In this document: positions 23,674 through 27,780 of the stretch, piece after piece
How the letters are laid out: each line of letters opens with the position of its first letter
How positions within the stretch are numbered: position 1 is the first letter of the stretch
Origin: Verrucomicrobia bacterium UBA6015
Lineage (GTDB): Bacteria; Verrucomicrobiota; Kiritimatiellia; UBA8416
Direction of reading: 5' to 3'
Length of the DNA: 27,780 nt
NCBI GenBank assembly: GCA_002428045.1
Contig: DIZZ01000226.1
Span: 1-27,780 of the forward strand
The notes under the pieces: generated by a model
Told to the model about the DNA's origin: nothing
The model's input: only the letters and a program-made list of their open reading frames with translations
Databases searched by the model: none
Program-made: the position numbers and the translations under genes

Positions 23674-26574
23674 TCAACTGCGGGTTATCTGGAGTCCGGT
23701 GGTTGACAGTTCGGGGGTGACGAAGCGGGCCTGCGGATTGGCCGGGTGATCGGTCAGTTCGCGGCGGATCGCGCCTGCGGCCGTTGCATCCTTGGCGCAG
23801 ATCATCAGGTAGCCGCCGCCGCCTGCCCCGAGCAGCTTGGCTCCGGATGTCCAGTCGCCGATGCGGCGCAGGAGTTGCTGTGTCTCAGGCGGATTGGTGC
23901 CGCTGTCGAGTTGCTGGTTCAGCACCCAACTGCGACCGATGGCACGGCACAGCCCCTCCCAGTCCGCAGTCTGGATGAGCTCGCTGGTATGGCTGGCATG
24001 GTGGCCCAGTTCGCTGAGCAGTGCCAGATGCGGTTTGTGGTTGAGGAACATGCCCCGGACAATATCCTGCAGGATGCTTTTGGCGATGCGGGTAATGCCA
24101 GTGTAGTAGAGCAGGATCAGGCCCTGGTTGAATGCGTCGGTCAGCATATGTTCCGGTAGCCAGCGCCCTTGCGGGGTCTGTACAATCCCGGGGGTGGTTG
24201 TGAGCAGCTTGACGCCATGGAGCGCGGCACCGAACTGATCCTGCCAGCCCCCGCCGGAGGTCAGCATCTGTTCCAGTGCCAGGGTCCGAGCACAGGCGTC
24301 CACCACCGTCCAGTTCAGTCCGCAGAAATCGCCGATGGCCCCGAGGATGGTTGTCGCGAGGATGCTGCTGGTGCCCAGGCCCGACCCCTTGGGCACGGCT
24401 GCCACGAACGAGATTTCAAGGCCGCCACCAAAGGCCTGCAGTTGGTCATCGAGCGTGAGAAAGGCGTTCCCGTTGAAGTCGGGATGGAATCCCGCAACGG
24501 CCAGGGCTGCCTTGGCGATGGAGAATTCGTTGCCGACGATTGCGCAGTTGGCGATATCGGCGTATGTCGTCAGCCGGGTTTCGCTGCCGAGGTCGATCGA
24601 GCGCAGGGTGATCTGCGGCTGCGCACTACGGCGGATAAACGCCTGCAGGGGCGGCTGTCCATTGAGGTTCACCGCCAGGTTGACGACATTGCCGCCACGG
24701 AGCTGGCAGTAGGGCGGTGTATCGGTCCAGCCGCCCGCCAGATCGAGGCGCACGGGACAGCGGGCCCAGACGATCTGGTCGGGTGCCGTGTTGCAGCGGG
24801 GTATGACCTTGCGGGCAAGGACGGGTTCCAGCACGGCCCGGCGCAGCAGCGCGAAGGCGTCCTGTTCCAAGGATTGCCATTTTCCGCCCCGGCGGCGTAA
24901 CGCCTCGGCACGGAACATGCGGTCATGCACGACGGTCATCAGATCGGTGCTGTTCTCGTCCAGTGGGGGCGGTAGCGGCAGGTCGTGATGGCTGGCGTAG
25001 ATGGCGGCCGTATGTTTAAGGTCGGTTTGGTAGAAAACGCTTTTCCCGTGGTTGCGGGCGAGTGCGTCCAGGCTACCGGTCTGGAATATGCGCCGTTGCT
25101 GGTAGAGCGCGTCCAGATCGGCATGATTCCCCAGATCCTGTGCCGAGATACGTTCGCCTTGTTCGTAGTGTTCGGCGAACGCCTTGGCTTGCCGTGCCTC
25201 GGTGATCAGCGTGGGTGCAAGCAGCCATTGCAGGAACGTCCGGTCGATGTCCTGCCTCGACCGCACGGGGAAGAGCGCCGCCTGCTGGATATCCGTGGCG
25301 GGGTCAAGTCCGGCTTTTGCAGGATTGATCCCGTGTTGAGCGAGCACGTCGGTGATCGGCGCACCGAGCCATGTAGTGGCCGGGTTGCCAACCGGGCCGC
25401 GGAATTCGTCGTGCATCCCGTAGGCTCGGATTGCCAGCTTGTCGCCGCTGCCTGTTAGGGGCACGATATCCAGACAGATGCCCGGCGGCAGGGTAAGCGC
25501 CCAGGTGTTTGGCGGGATGCCGGTCAGTACATGATCGGTAGTCAGTCGCCAGTCCGCCCCGATATGCGAATTCTCGACCCAGATGCGATGATTCTCGGGG
25601 GTCCATGGCAGTTCGATGCGGGCGTTCTGGACGAACAGATCGGGATGGCGTTTCACACTGGTGGAGCGTTGTCGGTGCTGGTTTAGTACCAGATTCTGGA
25701 GTTGCAGCGACGAATGGATCAAATCCGAACTGCGTCCGAAATGATAGAATTCGCCGTCATGGATCGGGATGACTGCCGTCGTCAAGGCGTTCAGGGCGGA
25801 ATGTCTACGCATCGGCGTCTTGCCCAGTCCGAGTCCGAAATCGGAATACAGCTCGAACGGGGCGCTGGTTCCAGATGCCGATCCCGGCGCATTGATGGGG
25901 CATTCTCCCAATTCAAGGAGCGTGTGGATTGCGCGCTCACTGAGCAGCCAGATGCCCGCGTCAAGCAGGAACAGGTGATCGGAGGACAGTTGCTGGATCT
26001 CGGTGGCAGAGGGTTTCTGTTTGAAGAACGCCAGTTCATCCGGGCTTTTCCGGTGACAGAAGAAAACCCCGAAATGCTGGGCATCTTCCGGTTTCCCCCA
26101 GAGTCCGATGCAGATTACGTCAGCCTCGGGGATCGGGGGCAGCCGATCCTCGAACTTCACCAACACATCGCCGCTGGCGATCATCAGTCGGCTGGCTTGG
26201 GGGGCGTTGGAAAAGATTCGCTCCAGATAGGGGCGTTGCAGGTCGAGCAATGTCTGATCGATCCGTTGCCCGGTCTCCCAGCGCCAGACCGGCATCGGGG
26301 CGAAAAGCTTGCCAGCCGGGGCATAGGCGGGGAGGCGCCGACTCTGGCCGCCGCCATGGATCATCAGTTTCCGGGACTGCTGGAGCCAGTCCGTGAAGGC
26401 GGGGTTACCCCCGGCCTTCCGCCAGGCCGAGAGCAGCAGATGAACGCTTCCGCCGCCCGAACCGAGACGCTGGTCGACTGGATCGGAGTCGACGTGCCAA
26501 GTCGTCGAGGGTAGCCCCTCAAGGCGGGGCACATCATTGACGGCGGCAGGGGGTAGCGATAGTAAATAATGCAT
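23674..26574 (-). CDS. fkp: Bifunctional L-fucokinase / GDP-fucose pyrophosphorylase
   Basis: FKP turns L-fucose into fucose-1-phosphate and then GDP-L-fucose, the donor for fucosylation of surface glycans. At 966 residues it is near Bacteroides Fkp (about 950). The N-terminal pyrophosphorylase half shows LGSGGGSVHLL (37-47) and GGGQSRRLPAYAPAGK (74-89). The C-terminal GHMP kinase half shows ARCPVRLDLAGGWTDTPPY (604-622), the ATP loop PKGSGLGTSS (728-737) and LLGAGGGGYLM (914-924). All key motifs are present, so both activities are expected. AAAGG precedes the ATG at 26574. It is transcribed alone, with no fucose uptake or catabolic genes in the window, which favours glycan synthesis over fucose use as food. 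Confidence 0.94.
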   Translation of the reverse strand: MHYLLSLPPAAVNDVPRLEGLPSTTWHVDSDPVDQRLGSGGGSVHLLLSAWRKAGGNPAFTDWLQQSRKLMIHGGGQSRRLPAYAPAGKLFAPMPVWRWETGQRIDQTLLDLQRPYLERIFSNAPQASRLMIASGDVLVKFEDRLPPIPEADVICIGLWGKPEDAQHFGVFFCHRKSPDELAFFKQKPSATEIQQLSSDHLFLLDAGIWLLSERAIHTLLELGECPINAPGSASGTSAPFELYSDFGLGLGKTPMRRHSALNALTTAVIPIHDGEFYHFGRSSDLIHSSLQLQNLVLNQHRQRSTSVKRHPDLFVQNARIELPWTPENHRIWVENSHIGADWRLTTDHVLTGIPPNTWALTLPPGICLDIVPLTGSGDKLAIRAYGMHDEFRGPVGNPATTWLGAPITDVLAQHGINPAKAGLDPATDIQQAALFPVRSRQDIDRTFLQWLLAPTLITEARQAKAFAEHYEQGERISAQDLGNHADLDALYQQRRIFQTGSLDALARNHGKSVFYQTDLKHTAAIYASHHDLPLPPPLDENSTDLMTVVHDRMFRAEALRRRGGKWQSLEQDAFALLRRAVLEPVLARKVIPRCNTAPDQIVWARCPVRLDLAGGWTDTPPYCQLRGGNVVNLAVNLNGQPPLQAFIRRSAQPQITLRSIDLGSETRLTTYADIANCAIVGNEFSIAKAALAVAGFHPDFNGNAFLTLDDQLQAFGGGLEISFVAAVPKGSGLGTSSILATTILGAIGDFCGLNWTVVDACARTLALEQMLTSGGGWQDQFGAALHGVKLLTTTPGIVQTPQGRWLPEHMLTDAFNQGLILLYYTGITRIAKSILQDIVRGMFLNHKPHLALLSELGHHASHTSELIQTADWEGLCRAIGRSWVLNQQLDSGTNPPETQQLLRRIGDWTSGAKLLGAGGGGYLMICAKDATAAGAIRRELTDHPANPQARFVTPELSTTGLQITRS

Positions 26575-26745
26575 GGCGGCAACCTTTTGTGTGTTTTTCC
26601 ATTGCTCCAGAACCTCAACATCGGGTCAATGTACCGATAACGGGGCTAGATTGCAAGAATCGCCGGAAATCGCTGGAAATTATTGGGCAGTGGTTGACGT
26701 AGGGGCATTGTTTTGGTTTGCTAGTAAATTGAAACGGGGGGAATT
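26575..26745. promoter_or_regulatory. Divergent promoter region between fkp and rhomboid gene
   Basis: A 171-base gap between divergent genes. TTGACG at 26694-26699 is a -35-like box pointing toward the rhomboid gene, but no good -10 lies at standard spacing. CGCCGGAAAT and CGCTGGAAAT (26661-26680) form a tandem 10-base repeat with one mismatch, possibly a protein-binding site. GGGGGG just before 26741 is the ribosome site for the ATG at 26746. Confidence 0.3.
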
Positions 26746-27669
26746 ATGCGACGAATCGGCAAGATTGTGGATGCTGAACAGATTTCAGTGTTCGGGGATT
26801 ATCTTTATGCACAGGCTATTGGCCATACGATTGAACCGGTTGAGGCCGGAGGCGACGTGTGGATTCATGACGACGAGCACCGGGAAACGGCAAAGACGGC
26901 GTTGAATCGTTTTCTGCGTGAACCAGAGCATCCTGATTTTCTCTCGACGCGCGAGGTGGCTGCAGAGCGTCGCCGGGAAGCCAAGCAAGAGGATGCCGCA
27001 GCATCAAAGAACCTGCGAGGGCGTCAGCAGATCTTCGGTACCGGGGGCTGGCGTGGCGTGGGGTTGACCCGGCTGCTGGTCGTGCTCAGCGTGATCGCCA
27101 CCGTCTTTGGCGGACTTGGCAGTGATTCGCGGCTGACGCAGTGGCTATCCATCAGCGAGTACCAGACGAGGGACGTCGGAACGTACTATGTCCCTGCATT
27201 GCCTGAGGTCAAGCAGGGACAGGTGTGGCGCCTGTTGACCCCGGTATTCCTGCATACCACCTTGAGTGCGGGGCTTTTCGGGTTCCTGCATCTTCTGTTC
27301 AATATGCTTTGGTTGCGGGACCTCGGGGGGATGCTGGAAGCCAGTCAAGGGTGGTTCGGGCTACTCAAGAAGATCCTGTTTATCGGTATCTTCTCGAATA
27401 TGCTGCAGTATATAGTCGCTGGCCCTGCGTTCGGAGGCATGTCCGGTGTGGTCTATGGTTTACTTGGGTATTGCTGGGTGCGCGGGCGTAACGATCAGAC
27501 CAGTGGTTTGCATGTGCATAACCAGACGATGCTGATGATGGGCGTCTGGTTCGTCGCGTGCTTGTCTGGTGCGATGGGGCCGATTGCCAATGCGGCCCAT
27601 ACGGCGGGACTTCTGGCGGGGCTGGCCTGGGGATGGTTATCGGCCTGGCGGTTGAATGCGGCGCGGTAG
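26746..27669 (+). CDS. Rhomboid intramembrane serine protease (GlpG type)
   Basis: An inner-membrane protease that cleaves other proteins within the membrane. The 307-residue protein has a GlpG-like N-terminal cytoplasmic domain (about 1-65, DVWIHDDEHRETAKTAL), a charged linker, and a six-helix core from about residue 105. The catalytic dyad is Ser233 in GMSGVVYGLLGY and His285 in IANAAHTAGLLAGL, spaced 52 residues apart (53 in E. coli GlpG). FLHLLFNMLWL supplies the His182 and Asn186 that stabilise the oxyanion, and WRLLTPVFLH is also typical. It should be active. Substrates are unknown. It is followed 42 bases later by the start of a secreted-protein gene. Confidence 0.94.
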   Translation: MRRIGKIVDAEQISVFGDYLYAQAIGHTIEPVEAGGDVWIHDDEHRETAKTALNRFLREPEHPDFLSTREVAAERRREAKQEDAAASKNLRGRQQIFGTGGWRGVGLTRLLVVLSVIATVFGGLGSDSRLTQWLSISEYQTRDVGTYYVPALPEVKQGQVWRLLTPVFLHTTLSAGLFGFLHLLFNMLWLRDLGGMLEASQGWFGLLKKILFIGIFSNMLQYIVAGPAFGGMSGVVYGLLGYCWVRGRNDQTSGLHVHNQTMLMMGVWFVACLSGAMGPIANAAHTAGLLAGLAWGWLSAWRLNAAR

Positions 27670-27711
27670 CGACAGGGGAATGGCGTTAATTAAGAGAAAG
27701 CGACGGATCAG

Positions 27712-27780
27712 ATGAAACGAATGTCAATCGGGTCGGGGATTGTGGCTGGCATGGTGTGTGCCGGGGTGGCGCTGGGGCAG
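27712..27780 (+). CDS. Start of a secreted protein gene (3' end outside window)
   Basis: The final 69 bases encode MKRMSIGSGIVAGMVCAGVA followed by LGQ, in an open frame that runs off the window. The basic start, hydrophobic core and A-L-G-Q end look like a Sec signal peptide. The ribosome site is poor (GAGAAAG further upstream), so the exact start is uncertain. Nothing can be said about the mature protein. Confidence 0.6.
   Translation, partial: MKRMSIGSGIVAGMVCAGVALGQ

Noticed and set aside
24169..24900. Plus-strand open frames inside the FKP gene (also 25702-26514)
   Set aside because: They lie opposite conserved kinase and pyrophosphorylase motifs and carry no family signature.
1..27780. 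Insertion sequence, prophage or CRISPR array
   Set aside because: I looked for transposase or integrase motifs, terminal inverted repeats flanking debris and regularly spaced repeats, and found none. The only tandem repeats are the two-copy unit at 10103 and a 10-base pair at 26661.
1..27780. tRNA or other structured RNA genes in the gaps
   Set aside because: The longer gaps (12306, 15989, 18859, 23415) were read for a tRNA T-loop (GGTTCRA) with a matching acceptor stem and for a CCA end; no convincing case was seen. A covariance-model search was not possible.

Overview
This window reads as chromosomal DNA of a Gram-negative bacterium, most likely from the PVC group (Kiritimatiellota, Lentisphaerota or Verrucomicrobiota). 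This placement is an inference from gene content and style: a pseudopilin-like domain of a type I associate with those phyla, uroporphyrinogen-decarboxylase-like proteins next to glycosidases, a PmoA-family (DUF6807) remnant, a bifunctional fucokinase/GDP-fucose pyrophosphorylase, lipoproteins with lipoboxes, and G+C-rich genes separated by AT-rich leaders with good Shine-Dalgarno sites. I saw no rRNA, tRNA, CRISPR array or intact mobile element.

Layout. 1-5395 (+): the 3' end of leuA, aroE, a prepilin peptidase, a secreted protein ending in a pseudopilin-like domain, and a CDF metal transporter. 5388-6633: gene debris, namely a PmoA-family gene broken by a deletion and a frameshift, and a reverse-strand remnant of free-methionine-sulfoxide reductase. 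6634-8564: an AraC regulator diverging from a URO-D-family gene. 8720-12305 (+): a tight SH3-protein / M48 lipoprotein protease / CHASE2-adenylate cyclase operon. 12306-12787: non-coding except for a 2-hydroxyacyl-CoA dehydratase-like tail. 12788-15988 (-): a GH2 beta-galactosidase. 15989-16491: LacI-type regulator debris. 16492-18858 (+): a second URO-D-family gene and a GH5-like glycosidase. 18859-19116: a fragment of a P-loop ATPase. 19117-22680 (+): a GNAT acetyltransferase, then a polar amino-acid ABC importer. 22677-23414 (-): two STAS proteins meeting the importer operon tail to tail. 23674-26574 (-): FKP. 26746-27669 (+): a GlpG-like rhomboid protease. The window ends in the first codons of a secreted protein.

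The most interesting part is 20081-23414. The solute-binding lipoprotein carries its two half-domains in swapped order. The ABC ATPase has an extra C-terminal domain resembling the GHKL (RsbW/SpoIIAB-type) anti-sigma kinase fold, but with the N-box Asn and the G1-box Gly replaced. The adjacent genes are two STAS proteins that keep the phosphorylatable Ser. Together this looks like an amino-acid importer wired to a partner-switching module. A second theme is gene decay at operon boundaries: five recognisable broken genes (PmoA, fRMsr, 2-hydroxyacyl-CoA dehydratase, LacI, P-loop ATPase) plus one unidentified stretch lie between intact operons. A third is the pairing of two URO-D-superfamily proteins with regulators and glycosidases, with no corrinoid partner nearby, which hints at processing of methylated glycans or aromatic ethers.
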